Shown piece after piece: positions 1 to 8,217 of a DNA stretch of 64,000 bases (its first letter is position 1; every line of letters begins with the position of its first letter). Location: the NCBI RefSeq assembly GCF_020618475.1, contig NZ_CP085335.1, positions 1,612,001 to 1,676,000 on the forward strand, in the 5' to 3' direction. A program made the position numbers and the translations under genes. Below the pieces are notes generated by a model that saw only the letters and a list, made by a program, of their open reading frames with translations, did no database searches and had not been told where the DNA came from. Origin of the DNA: Haladaptatus halobius (GTDB lineage: Archaea; Halobacteriota; Halobacteria; Halobacteriales; Haladaptataceae).

Positions 1-150
1 GTCGTTCCGCCCGCCGTGACGAATCCCGATTCGAAGCCGAGACCGGACGTCGTGATCAAAAACGGAACCGTCGAGCGGTCGGTCGTTCGAAACGCCACTA
101 CTGGAGAGTGGCACGTCGGCGAGATAGATACCGAAAACTCGACGGGGTAA
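1..150 (+). CDS. C-terminal end of an unidentified protein (partial)
   Basis: The frame is open from the first base to a TAA at 148-150 and encodes the last 49 residues of a protein that starts outside the window. The tail is hydrophilic, ends in ENSTG and contains no motif I recognise. Third codon positions are mostly G or C, which fits a real haloarchaeal coding frame. The next gene runs toward it on the other strand. No function can be assigned. Confidence 0.5.
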   Translation, partial: VVPPAVTNPDSKPRPDVVIKNGTVERSVVRNATTGEWHVGEIDTENSTG

Positions 151-208
151 TCGGAGGAGAGTGGGCGGGAGGGAGTTATTGGGGAGAACAGTCACTGAGG
201 TCGTCGCG

Positions 209-805
209 TCAGAACACGGCGTCCGTCTCGACCCGCGCTCCGTCCGGGAATGCGCTCCCGGCGAGGCAAAATCGCGGCACTTCGACGTCGTCGCCCCGTC
301 GAATTCGGAGCCCCGGAACGTCGCCGAACACCGCCCGGAACTCGTCGTCCGCGTCGGGGTCGGGAACGGTGAGTTCGACGCGCTCGAGGTGCGCGACCTC
401 CCACGAGCCAAGATCCGCCTCCACGTCGCTTCCGTGGGGGTGGAGTTCGACCCGGAACCGCCACGGCGTCATGACGAACGTTCGTCGCCCGTCGCGGCTG
501 CGAACCGACCAGCCCCGCTCCGCCGCGCGGTCGCAGAGCGCGTCGAACGCGGTCGTACAGAGGCCGAGGTGGTCGAAGTGCGGTCGCCGTCCCGGCGCGA
601 TGGTGACGTTGACGTAGCCGCGCTGGGCGTTCTGGAGGCGGAAGTCGTCGGGATCCGAATCGCTCGCGTCGAGCGCGAGAAACTCGCCGTCGATCTGGCC
701 GAATCGCCGATAGAGCGGCAGTCTGCGCCCCGCGAGTCGCCGTTCGGCTCCGCTCACGTCGGGTGTGTTGAAGTGGAGGTGGAAGAGTCGCGTCGGAGGT
801 CTCAT
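209..805 (-). CDS. VOC/glyoxalase-like protein
   Basis: Protein of 198 residues that looks like a two-module vicinal oxygen chelate (glyoxalase/dioxygenase fold) protein. The N-terminal module begins with FHLHFNTPDV and the second with ERVELTVPDPD, the beta-strand pattern typical of VOC repeats. Candidate metal ligands are the His in LHFN, the His/Asp in HFDHLGL and the Glu in RVELHPHG. I take the ATG at 805; a GTG at 814 would add three residues. Substrate unknown. It ends close to the partial gene at the window edge and is separated from the FKBP gene by about 50 bases. Confidence 0.6.
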   Translation of the reverse strand: MRPPTRLFHLHFNTPDVSGAERRLAGRRLPLYRRFGQIDGEFLALDASDSDPDDFRLQNAQRGYVNVTIAPGRRPHFDHLGLCTTAFDALCDRAAERGWSVRSRDGRRTFVMTPWRFRVELHPHGSDVEADLGSWEVAHLERVELTVPDPDADDEFRAVFGDVPGLRIRRGDDVEVPRFCLAGSAFPDGARVETDAVF

Positions 806-852
806 ACCCGACACTCGTCCACCGCGGAAAAACGGGTTCGGTTAGCCGCCGA

Positions 853-1782
853 TCACTCTTCGACGTCTTCCGCTTCGCCCTCTTCGCCTTCCGCTTCGAG
901 TTCCTCGACGATCTCGTCCTCGTCGATGTCGGCGTCTTCGAGCGCCTCTTCGATGTCGGCGTCGCCCATGCCCATGCCGCCCATACCGCCCATCATGCCG
1001 CCCATGCCGCCGCCTTCGATGGTCTCTTGCACGATGACGCGATCCAGGTCGAGGCGGTCGATGACGTCCTGTGCAATCTGCTGTTTCTGGAACATCCACT
1101 GCTGGTTCATCGAGAGCTGGGGTGTCGCCTCGATGTAGAGCGTCTCCTTCTCGACCGTCTCGGTCTCGGTTTCGCCCTCTTCGTCCTCGACCTCCTCTTC
1201 CACTTCGTCCGTCTGAATCCACATGTCGAGGTCGGCGTCGATGTACATCGAGAACAGGCCCTTCGCCTTCTCGTCGGCGTCCTCGACCTCCTCGAGAACC
1301 TCGTACTCGTACTCCAAATCCTCGCCGGCGAGCGGGTGGTTGAAGTCCACTCGCGCGCGACCGCCGATGATGGTCTCGACGTGGCCCTGCTGCCCGTCGA
1401 CGTTGACGCGCGCACCGGGGTAGCGGTCGTCTTCCGAAATCTTGTCGGCGCTCACCGTGCGAACCTGCTCGTTGTCGTACTCGCCGAACGCCTGTTCGAC
1501 GGTGACGGTGCCGTCGTCGCCGGCTTCCTTGCCGTAGATATCCTCTTCGACATCCTCGAAGATGTGGCCTGCGCCGAGCACGATGGTGCGCGGGCCGAAT
1601 TCTCGGTCTTCCGCTTCGACGCCCTCCTCTTCCGCGACGTCGGCGCTGGTCGTGTCCACGAGGTCACCGTCTTCGACCGTGCGTGCAGTGTAATTGAGGC
1701 TGATGAAGTCGCCTTCCTGCAGTCCGTCTTGCGATTCTGACTCTTCGTCCTCGGCTACTTCCGCCTCTTGTTCGTCACTCAT
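853..1782 (-). CDS. FKBP-type peptidyl-prolyl isomerase, SlyD-like with acidic extension
   Basis: Protein of 309 residues. It catalyses cis-trans isomerisation of prolyl bonds and acts as a cytosolic chaperone. The FKBP domain starts after an acidic N-terminus (from about residue 22, GDFISLNYTART). The SlyD hallmark DFNHPLAG lies near residue 145, in the insert-in-flap region. The C-terminal half is an acidic extension ending in a Gly/Met-rich run (GGMMGGMGGMGMGD, about 262-280) and a Glu-rich tail, as in haloarchaeal long FKBPs. I choose the ATG at 1782 (MSDEQEAE); the longer reading has an unlikely leader. The Met-rich run might bind metal or hydrophobic peptides, which is inference. Confidence 0.85.
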   Translation of the reverse strand: MSDEQEAEVAEDEESESQDGLQEGDFISLNYTARTVEDGDLVDTTSADVAEEEGVEAEDREFGPRTIVLGAGHIFEDVEEDIYGKEAGDDGTVTVEQAFGEYDNEQVRTVSADKISEDDRYPGARVNVDGQQGHVETIIGGRARVDFNHPLAGEDLEYEYEVLEEVEDADEKAKGLFSMYIDADLDMWIQTDEVEEEVEDEEGETETETVEKETLYIEATPQLSMNQQWMFQKQQIAQDVIDRLDLDRVIVQETIEGGGMGGMMGGMGGMGMGDADIEEALEDADIDEDEIVEELEAEGEEGEAEDVEE

Positions 1783-1888
1783 ACACGAAACGACACCCGT
1801 TCGCCCCTTAAGAATCACGTTTCGACCGCGAGACTGAGTTCGAGCGAAGAGGGGGATTTACGTCACCGCTTCAAGTAGTCTCTTCCCG

Positions 1889-2650
1889 ATGGACGCGCCC
1901 GAATCCGTCGCGTTTCTCGCGGGGTCGCCCGAGCGACTGCGCCTGCTCGTCCACCTCCGAGAACGGCCCGGCTCCCCGCGCAACGTGACAGCGGCGACCG
2001 ACGTATCGCACCGAAGCGTCCAGCGCAACCTCTCGGAGTTCGCCGACCGCGGCTGGGTGCGAAAACGGGAGGGAGAGTACGCGCTCACCACCAGCGGCGA
2101 CCTCGTCGCTCGAACCCACGAGGCGTACGTCGAGACGATGGCAACGATCGCGGAGTACGACCCCTTCTTCCGGCACCTCCCCGACGCGAGGCACGCGCCG
2201 AACCCGGAGTGGTTGCGCGACGCGACGCTCGTCACCGCGTCGCCCGAGCAACCGCAAGCCCCGGTGAGTCACTACGTGAGCCGACTGCGCGAACGCCGAA
2301 CCCGGTCGATTCGAATGCTCGCGCCCGTTCTGAGCCGGCTCTACCACGACGCTCACGCCGAACTCGTCCTCTCCGGCGTCGAGACCGAACTCGTCATGCC
2401 CGCGGAGCGAGTCGAAATCGCGCGGTCGCGCAACCCGCTGGAATTTCGGGTCGTACGGCAGGCCATCGACATCTACCAGTACGACGGGCCGATCGAACTC
2501 GGAGTGACGCTCGGGGATGACTGGGCGCTCGCGGGCGCGTACGACGACGAGGGACAGCTCAGGGCGCTCGTGGAGTGCGACGACCGCGACTTTCTGGACT
2601 GGGCCGAGAAGCTGTACGACCGATATCGGGATGGTGCGCGCCCCGTCTGA
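1889..2650 (+). CDS. HTH transcriptional regulator with FilR1-type C-terminal domain
   Basis: Protein of 253 residues. A winged helix-turn-helix occupies about residues 10-75 (SPERLRLLVHL, then VTAATDVSHRSVQRNLSEFADRG as the recognition region). The C-terminal half resembles the FilR1 middle domain (PF08350, formerly DUF1724), with the typical ending of an LGVTLGDDWALAGAYDDEG strand pair and a WAEKLYDRYR helix. Proteins of this build are common in haloarchaea and are thought to sense small ligands. Target genes are unknown. It is a paralogue of the regulator at 6027-6941. Confidence 0.75.
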   Translation: MDAPESVAFLAGSPERLRLLVHLRERPGSPRNVTAATDVSHRSVQRNLSEFADRGWVRKREGEYALTTSGDLVARTHEAYVETMATIAEYDPFFRHLPDARHAPNPEWLRDATLVTASPEQPQAPVSHYVSRLRERRTRSIRMLAPVLSRLYHDAHAELVLSGVETELVMPAERVEIARSRNPLEFRVVRQAIDIYQYDGPIELGVTLGDDWALAGAYDDEGQLRALVECDDRDFLDWAEKLYDRYRDGARPV

Positions 2651-2709
2651 CGCCGGCGATGCCGGCGAGTTCCGAAGGTGATAAACCACGCCGAATCATT
2701 CGGCGGGAT

Positions 2710-3189
2710 ATGGACGTTGCGTTGGGCGGGACTTTCGACCCGGTTCACGACGGTCACAGGGCGCTGTTCAAGCGAGCGTTCGAATTGGGTGACGTGACCG
2801 TCGGGCTGACGAGCGACGACCTCGCGCCGAAGACGCGCAACGTGGATAGACACATCCGCTCGTTCGAGGTGCGAAAGCGCGACCTTGAAGCCGACCTCCG
2901 GACGCTCGCCGAGGAGTACGACCGCGAGTTCGACGTCCGGAGACTCACGGAGCCGACGGGCATCGCCACCGAAGCGAAGTTCGACGTGCTCATCGTCTCC
3001 CCCGAGACGAAAGACGGCGGCGAGCGAATCAACGATATCCGCGAAGAGCGAGGGTACGACCCGCTCGACATCGTCGTGGTGCCGCACGTGGAGGCGGAGG
3101 ACGGCGACATCATCTCCAGCACCCGAATCGTCCGAGGCGAGATCGACGAACACGGGAACCTCACCCCCGGGCGCGACGGACGCGACTGA
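2710..3189 (+). CDS. coaD: phosphopantetheine adenylyltransferase (archaeal type)
   Basis: Protein of 159 residues that transfers AMP from ATP to 4'-phosphopantetheine, the penultimate step of coenzyme A synthesis. The nucleotidyltransferase signature GGTFDPVHDGH is at residues 6-16, with the HDGH pair that binds ATP. The second motif, ISSTRIVRGEI, lies near residue 137. The length matches archaeal COG1019 enzymes. I take the ATG at 2710 because the family motif begins five residues later; in-frame sequence upstream is non-coding. It stands alone between the FilR1-like regulator and a convergent TFB-related gene. Confidence 0.9.
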   Translation: MDVALGGTFDPVHDGHRALFKRAFELGDVTVGLTSDDLAPKTRNVDRHIRSFEVRKRDLEADLRTLAEEYDREFDVRRLTEPTGIATEAKFDVLIVSPETKDGGERINDIREERGYDPLDIVVVPHVEAEDGDIISSTRIVRGEIDEHGNLTPGRDGRD

Positions 3190-3206
3190 TTTTCGGAGGA
3201 ACGGAG

Positions 3207-3527
3207 TCACCACGACGGCGGCTGTAGTCCCGCCTCTTCGAGGATCGACTTCCAGCGTTGCTGAATTGTCAGCCGTGCGACGCCAACCGCATCGGCCACC
3301 GCTTGCTGCGACCGCTGGTCGCCCTCGATGAGCGACCCGGCGTAGAGGCTGGCCGCCGCGACCGCGCGCTTCGAACGCTCCTCGGCATCGTCCTTGTCGG
3401 AGATGGTGGTGAGAAAGAGGTCGGCCGCGCGCGACCGAGCGCCCGTTTCGAGTTCGAGGCGGTCTGCGGCCTGTTGGAGTTCTGCGAGCCACGATTCGTT
3501 TTCGACTTGGTCACGTGCCCGATACAC
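3207..3527 (-). CDS. TFB-related small transcription factor
   Basis: Protein of 106 residues resembling one cyclin-fold repeat of archaeal transcription factor B. It carries RSKRAVAAASLYAGSL followed by QQAVADAVGVARLTIQQRWKSI, which matches the last helices and DNA-contacting HTH of a TFB core repeat. It has no zinc ribbon and only one repeat, so it is not a complete TFB. Short proteins of this kind occur in haloarchaea as TFIIB-family proteins; their role is not established. It converges with coaD, with 17 bases between the stop codons. Confidence 0.65.
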   Translation of the reverse strand: MYRARDQVENESWLAELQQAADRLELETGARSRAADLFLTTISDKDDAEERSKRAVAAASLYAGSLIEGDQRSQQAVADAVGVARLTIQQRWKSILEEAGLQPPSW

Positions 3528-3614
3528 GGCAGATAGGTAGCGCGCCGTCGAATATAAACGCTCGTCCGACGAGAGCGACAGGTTCTTATCGCCGACTTCG
3601 GAATTTGATACTGC

Positions 3615-3699
3615 GTGCGGGTAGCCAAGCTAGGCCAACGGCGCAGCGCTTAGGACGCTGTCCCGTAGGGGTCCGCCGGTTCGAATCCGGTCCCGCACA
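3615..3699 (+). tRNA. tRNA-Leu (anticodon TAG)
   Basis: Cloverleaf read directly. The acceptor stem pairs GTGCGGG (3615-3621) with CCCGCAC (3692-3698), followed by discriminator A (3699). The anticodon stem CAGCG/CGCTG encloses loop CTTAGGA with anticodon TAG at 3651-3653. The T arm is GCCGG-TTCGAAT-CCGGT. A long variable arm (TCCCGTAGGGGTCCGC region) makes this a class II tRNA, as expected for leucine. CCA is not encoded. No intron is seen. Confidence 0.93.
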
Positions 3700-4158
3700 T
3701 CGCGCTGTCTCGCGGTTTTCTCGTCGGGAGTGACCAACTACGACCGACGAATCACTTGTTGGGGCTAGGTAGCGATATCGCAGTTTTGAACTCACCCATT
3801 CGGTTTTGTCTTGCTGGCTCCCGTGCTTTCGGGAGTATATAAAACGTTCCGCTCATGGGGCCTTAGGCCTATCCAGCGTACATTCGTTCTAACACACAGA
3901 CATCGATGATTGCGGCCCGTGCAGCAGGCAAAAGAACGACCTTAACCCCGAGAGCGGTCTCGCAGGCGGAGTATGATGGAGACTGCTCCGAGTACGAGCT
4001 GATCGTCGATGTACACGCCTCGGGCAGCGCCGATGTATCACCGTGCCTCCCTGCCTGCCAGAGCAACTGAAGGCGTGTGCGTCCGGGGCTTTCGTGAGTT
4101 GGTCGGGGAACCGCCGTCGGTGCTTCTAGAAGCGATTCCGCAGATAAGGTGAGTGAAA
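3700..4158. other. intergenic region without a supportable gene
   Basis: About 460 bases between tRNA-Leu and the frameshifted zinc-ribbon gene. A TATA-like string (TATATAAAA) lies near 3835-3843. A 54-codon frame starts at ATG 3906 and ends at 4070, but it has no recognisable motif and its codon use is not convincing. I see no hairpin terminator or further RNA gene. Confidence 0.4.
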
Positions 4159-4354
4159 ATGACAGCCACGACTAACACTGGAGAGCGTCGAAGCGTGTGA
4201 GCAGTGTCTTCGCGAGACGCCCCATCAGGTATCGATCGAACTGCACACGGAGAGCCCGAAAAATACCAATTCGGAGTTCTCGCACGAACCCTATCGAGTG
4301 ACGACGTGCTTGGAGTGCGGTGAAACGACCAGCCAGCGCGTGAACAATGCCTAG
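4159..4354 (+). pseudogene. frameshifted small zinc-ribbon protein (DUF7835-like)
   Basis: From ATG 4159 the frame reads 13 residues (MTATTNTGERRSV) and hits TGA at 4198-4200. The sequence then continues in another frame as CEQCLRETPHQ, through EPYRVTTCLECGETT, to QRVNNA and TAG at 4352-4354. Two CxxC pairs form a treble-clef or beta-ribbon zinc site. The product would be about 65 residues, matching a haloarchaeal zinc beta-ribbon family that I recall as DUF7835 and that ends in QRMNNA. Restoring one TG in the GTGTG run near 4195-4199 would give a continuous protein. It is either a pseudogene or a 2-base sequence error. Confidence 0.7.
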
Positions 4355-4563
4355 CCGACTCACACCGACCGAGATGACGACCGATCACGACCGCGTCAAA
4401 ACACACCTGAACCGAGCGAGGCGAGAGTGCACACGGACTCGTTTCCGCACGGTGGGGGTCAGTTCACTCGCGTCAGTCTCTCCACTCGGCGTTTAAACGG
4501 GGGCGAGAAAGGCGAACTCGTGCGGCGTCTGCGAGCCGGTATACGACCGATGCGCGACGGTCG

Positions 4564-5799
4564 TCACGCCGACTGCTCGTCGACGAGCGCAACGTGTCGC
4601 CGTTGGTACACACGCATTCCGAACACGGAGAGTGCGATTACGAGTGCGACGACGCCGCTGGCGACGAACAAGGGGTAGTATCCCGTCGTCGCGGCGATGC
4701 TGGCGAACAGCACCGGCCCGGCCGCGCGTCCCAAGAACGTCGTGCTGTTGCGCAGGCTGAGCGCGCCGCCGCGGAGGCCAGACGAGACGAGGTCGCTGAT
4801 CGCAGCGTCGACCGCCGGCATCGAGAGCCCCAGACCGGCCCCGAACACGATCATCGCGAGCGTGATGCCGACCGGAGTCGGTGCCAGCCACGCGCCGAAC
4901 AGGCCGACCGCGTAGCACGCGAAGCCGATCGCGATGAGGCCGTAGTTCGAGAGATAGCGAGCGAACCATCCGTTCTTCGCTGAGACGATCACGGACGCCG
5001 CCTCCCCGACCGCGAGGACGAGTCCGATGAGCACGGCCGACATGCCGAAGTTCCCCGCCAAGAGGAACGGCAGTATCGTGATGACGGCGCCGAACAACAG
5101 CAATTCGGTCATACACGCCGCACCGTAGAGGACGAGCGCGTCCACGCCGCTGAGCACGCGGACGGCGCGGCGGAGATACGCGATGCCTTGCGAGTCTCGG
5201 TCGTGGGCCGGTTCTTCGAGATGTCTGACGGCGTACAGCCCGAGCGGCAGGCCGGCTAGGTAGACCAGATACGGCACGTTCCATCCCAGGGTGGCGAGCG
5301 CACCGCCGAGGAGCGGGAACGTTGCGGCCCCAGCCGAGAGCACCGCGTTGTTCATTCCGAGGACACTGTTTCGCTGCGTTCCCTCGAACGTATCGCCGAT
5401 GAGCGTCACCGTCGTGATGAAGATGCCAGCTGCAGCGGTGCCGCCAACGATGCGGAGTGCGATCACGACTTCGTAACTCGGCGCGAACGCGATGGCACCA
5501 CCGGCGAGGCTGAACACGATGAGGCACCCGATGAGAACGGTCCGGCGGCCGATTCGGTCGGCGAGCAGGCCGATGAACGGCGACAGCACGATGCCCGTGA
5601 GGAAGTAGGTGCTGATGAGCAGACTCGCCTGCGCGTCGGCGATACCGAACGCGTCGCGGAAAGCGGGTAGCGTCGGACTGATCAGCGGAACGCCGAGCGG
5701 TGCCAACAGGGTCGCCGCGAGGACGATTCGCACCGTCGGCGACTGCCACGGTGAGGTCGTCTGCGATTCAGAATCGATCGGTGAACGGGTGAGTGTCAT
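4564..5799 (-). CDS. MFS transporter, drug:H+ antiporter-like
   Basis: Protein of 411 residues with about 12 hydrophobic segments. Motif A of the major facilitator superfamily, GLLADRIGRRT, lies at residues 77-87 between the second and third segments. The second half begins near residue 215 after a charged loop (EEPAHDRDSQG). The overall look is of the 12-TM DHA1 group, which exports drugs or metabolites using the proton gradient at the cell membrane. The substrate is not deducible. It diverges from a FilR1-type regulator that starts at 6027, and palindromes lie in the shared upstream region, so control by that regulator is plausible. Confidence 0.8.
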   Translation of the reverse strand: MTLTRSPIDSESQTTSPWQSPTVRIVLAATLLAPLGVPLISPTLPAFRDAFGIADAQASLLISTYFLTGIVLSPFIGLLADRIGRRTVLIGCLIVFSLAGGAIAFAPSYEVVIALRIVGGTAAAGIFITTVTLIGDTFEGTQRNSVLGMNNAVLSAGAATFPLLGGALATLGWNVPYLVYLAGLPLGLYAVRHLEEPAHDRDSQGIAYLRRAVRVLSGVDALVLYGAACMTELLLFGAVITILPFLLAGNFGMSAVLIGLVLAVGEAASVIVSAKNGWFARYLSNYGLIAIGFACYAVGLFGAWLAPTPVGITLAMIVFGAGLGLSMPAVDAAISDLVSSGLRGGALSLRNSTTFLGRAAGPVLFASIAATTGYYPLFVASGVVALVIALSVFGMRVYQRRHVALVDEQSA

Positions 5800-5972
5800 G
5801 GTGTTCTCCCCGGGAGCAACCGACCGACGTCGAACCGATCAGTTGGTCACACGGTCTCGTGTGAAGCGACTCGATGTGAATCGGTGCGCATCGAGTGGCC
5901 GTCCCTACATTACTCTAGGACGGGGCGGTCGATAGCCTCATCTGTCAACACCGCGGTCGTCGCTCGAAACCT

Positions 5973-5989
5973 GTCTCATGGTGTGAGAC
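5973..5989. promoter_or_regulatory. palindromic candidate operator GTCTCA-N5-TGAGAC
   Basis: A perfect 6-5-6 inverted repeat (GTCTCA, TGGTG, TGAGAC) lies in the divergent region between the MFS gene and the regulator at 6027, 37 bases upstream of the regulator's start codon. Its position and symmetry fit a dimeric HTH operator. A related palindrome overlaps the start codon itself. Confidence 0.45.
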
Positions 5990-6019
5990 GCGACATTTCT
6001 ATGTTAATCGGTACCAAAT

Positions 6020-6033
6020 CTCTCGTATGAGAG
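6020..6033. promoter_or_regulatory. palindrome overlapping the regulator start codon
   Basis: CTCTC-GTAT-GAGAG is a perfect 5-4-5 inverted repeat containing the ATG at 6027-6029. It shares the TCTC/GAGA core with the palindrome at 5973-5989. Binding here would block transcription or translation initiation of the regulator gene, so it may be an autoregulatory site. Confidence 0.4.
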
Positions 6034-6941
6034 GGAGCAACGAGGAGTCCCGACGTCGGATTCGCACCGGCGAGAACGAAGACGAAAGCACGTCCATCCT
6101 CGACGAACTGTTTCAGACGCATCTCGAACTCCGAACGGTCGGCGACGAACGGACCGAATCGGAACGCCACGGGAACACTGACGACCTGATCAACGTCATT
6201 CGGCACGGGCCGGTGCTTGAAGCGCTCTTTCACGCGCCGCTCGACCGACGCGAGATCGAGGCGGCGTTGGACGTGTCACGCGCGACCAGCCACCGTTTCA
6301 CCCGGTGGCTTTCCGACCGCGACCTCGCGCGGAAAGTGGACGGACGATTCGAGTTGACGGGATACGGACAGGCGGTCGCGGAAGAGGTGGTGCGCTTCGA
6401 GAAAAATCTCGCCACCGCACACCGGCTCGCGCCGCTCCTCGATTCGATCTGCGAAAACCATCAGAAGTTCGTCGTCGAACCGTTCGCCGACGCGACCGTC
6501 ACGGTGGCGGCCCCCGACGATCCGTACCGACCGGTGCAACGATTTCTCTCATTGGTCGAGGCGTCGACGACGTTCCGCGGCTTCAACACGACGCACATGG
6601 TGCCGCTCTCGCTCGATTCGTTCCATGAACGACTGCTCGAGAACACCGACACCGAGCTCATCTCCCTGCCGGATACGGTAGAACGGCTCGTCGAGATGTA
6701 TCCGGAACGAGCGAGCGCCGCCCTCGACCACGGTCATCTCAAACTCCGGACGCGCGAGGCGTTTCCGTACGGTCTCGCCATCTTCGACGACCGCGTCGGA
6801 ATCGGCGGCTACGACGAGCGGACGGGCGTGCTGCAAGTGTTCGTCGACTCCGATACGGCGATCGCCCGCCGGTGGGCCGAGCGCGTCTACGCGGTGTATC
6901 GAGACCGGTCGGAGCCGCTGGGCGAACAGCGAGAGGGGTGA
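6027..6941 (+). CDS. HTH transcriptional regulator with FilR1-type domain
   Basis: Protein of 304 residues. After a charged N-terminal stretch of about 45 residues comes a winged HTH (about 52-115: VLEALFHAPLDRREIEAALDVSRATSHRFTRWLSDRDLA). The C-terminal part resembles PF08350, with EAFPYGLAIFDDRVGIGGYDE and a terminal RRWAERVYAVYRDR helix. It diverges from the MFS exporter, the usual arrangement for a local regulator and its transporter. It is longer at the N-terminus than its paralogue at 1889; an internal start is possible, but the ATG at 6027 sits in a sensible place after a palindromic promoter region. Confidence 0.75.
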   Translation: MRGSNEESRRRIRTGENEDESTSILDELFQTHLELRTVGDERTESERHGNTDDLINVIRHGPVLEALFHAPLDRREIEAALDVSRATSHRFTRWLSDRDLARKVDGRFELTGYGQAVAEEVVRFEKNLATAHRLAPLLDSICENHQKFVVEPFADATVTVAAPDDPYRPVQRFLSLVEASTTFRGFNTTHMVPLSLDSFHERLLENTDTELISLPDTVERLVEMYPERASAALDHGHLKLRTREAFPYGLAIFDDRVGIGGYDERTGVLQVFVDSDTAIARRWAERVYAVYRDRSEPLGEQREG

Positions 6942-7086
6942 ACGAGACACACCTTCCGGCACCATCAGAGACCGCTCTGTTCGGACAAAACTCCTCAACT
7001 CCGCTGAAATCGATTTCAGTAACTTCCCCTACAGAAATGTAATTCAGATTATGTTTATGTTGACGGCCGTCCACTATCTATTCGTG

Positions 7087-7350
7087 ATGAGATCGATACC
7101 GACTCAGTTGCCGAACCGGCAACAGACCCCGTCCTCGACGCACGGCTTTCGCAAAACGCTCGTGGGATGGTTGGCGGCGTATCTGGCGTTCCTCGCCGTG
7201 TTGCTGGCCGTCTCGTACCCCGTCGTGGTTGGCGGCGTGGTCGCGGGAGCGACCATGGCGGTGCTCGGCGGTCGCGTGCTACGCCGTCGCCGCGAGCACC
7301 GCACTCGACGAGTCTGCCTCCCGACCACCGGCGTCTGTGTGGACGTGTAG
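7087..7350 (+). CDS. small membrane protein, hypothetical
   Basis: Protein of 87 residues from ATG 7087; an alternative start at 7051 would add 12. A single long hydrophobic stretch (about residues 28-62, VGWLAAYLAFLAVLLAVSY and VVGGVVAGATMAVLGG) can form two closely spaced membrane helices. It is followed by an Arg-rich cytoplasmic segment (RVLRRRREHRTRR) and a short tail with two Cys. No family recognised. A T-rich TATA-like stretch (ATGTTTATG) precedes it. It stands alone. Confidence 0.5.
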   Translation: MRSIPTQLPNRQQTPSSTHGFRKTLVGWLAAYLAFLAVLLAVSYPVVVGGVVAGATMAVLGGRVLRRRREHRTRRVCLPTTGVCVDV

Positions 7351-7476
7351 TTAGCCGAAGTCGGCGGTCGAAAATCAGATGCCATCGAACGCGTCGACCC
7401 TATAAAGAGCGGGCCACTCACGGGGCCAAAATCATTAACCGATTATTACACGCCTTTTTAGAAGGAGGTGCTCAAA

Positions 7477-7710
7477 ATGGTCGAATTCACCGAGGAAGAG
7501 AAAGGAAAGGACGTGGTCGACCCGGACGGGAAGCAAGTGGGCATCGTCGCCGACGTCAAAGGAAACACGTTGTACGTCGACTTCGATCCAGGGTTCACCG
7601 ACGAACTGAAACAGAAATTGGGTTTCGGTGACGCAGAGGGAACCCAGGCTATCGAATCGAACCGAGTCGCCGCTGTCACGGAGACGGAGATCCAGTTGAA
7701 GCGACGGTGA
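7477..7710 (+). CDS. small PRC-barrel-like protein
   Basis: Protein of 77 residues with a compact all-beta pattern: EGKD/VVDPDGKQVGIVADVKG, then NTLYVDFDPGF, then the C-terminal VAAVTETEIQL. This is the look of a PRC-barrel (photoreaction centre H-like) domain, which often mediates protein or RNA contacts. A strong Shine-Dalgarno run (GGAGGTG, 7464-7470) precedes ATG 7477 by six bases and decides the start. TATAAAG at 7401-7407 is a likely promoter. It is a paralogue of the gene at 53446-53685; both keep the DGKxVGIV core, the linker FDPG or DPDPG, and the lysine-rich helix before GFGD or GWGD. Confidence 0.7.
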   Translation: MVEFTEEEKGKDVVDPDGKQVGIVADVKGNTLYVDFDPGFTDELKQKLGFGDAEGTQAIESNRVAAVTETEIQLKRR

Positions 7711-8010
7711 CGAACGATTTCGCCGGTGCCGCGAGACTGGTCGCCGACGGGAGGACAACGAGTACCCGTTTTTGTTCGTCTCACGGTGAGGAGAGTACCG
7801 GTTTCCACCTCGACTTCTGCGCACGCTCGGTGTTCGAGACCACCTGACGACTTTCTCCACCGTCTTCAGCCGTGTTCAGCGGTATAGCGGCAAAAACCGA
7901 GATCGGCCATCACAACGCCGAAGTTGCCCCCGTCGGAGACCGGTTGCGAGTGCCGGACTCGAGCGCGGGGATTCCGACGGCACCAGTAGTGTGAAAGCAT
8001 CGATAGCGAG
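7711..8010. other. intergenic region, nothing recognised
   Basis: Three hundred bases between the PRC-like gene and a small convergent membrane gene. Frames are short, with no supporting codon bias or motif. No hairpin or promoter element stands out. Confidence 0.3.
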
Positions 8011-8217
8011 TTACCGGTTGCCGGTTGCGACGAGAACGAGTCCGAAAACGACGCCGAGTCCGACGAGGACGGCACCGCCGATGCCGTATAGTTCCGCCGA
8101 ACTGTAGTCGAGATGGTTGCCGTACTTTGCGATACCGGCGGAGAGCAAGAGTGTGACTCCCGAGCCGGTCAGCACTGTTTCGATATCGAAACCAGCTGGA
8201 TTACCGAGATCGGGCAT
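8011..8217 (-). CDS. small membrane protein, hypothetical
   Basis: Protein of 68 residues from ATG 8217 (MPDLGNPAGFD). Two hydrophobic segments are visible, at about residues 14-30 (TVLTGSGVTLLLSAGIA) and 43-66 (LYGIGGAVLVGLGVVFGLVLVAT), so it should form a helical hairpin in the membrane. The longer in-frame extension upstream is low in coding character. No family or function is recognised. Confidence 0.5.
   Translation of the reverse strand: MPDLGNPAGFDIETVLTGSGVTLLLSAGIAKYGNHLDYSSAELYGIGGAVLVGLGVVFGLVLVATGNR

Noticed and set aside
3906..4070. 54-codon frame after tRNA-Leu
   Set aside because: No motif or convincing codon bias, although a TATA-like string lies upstream.
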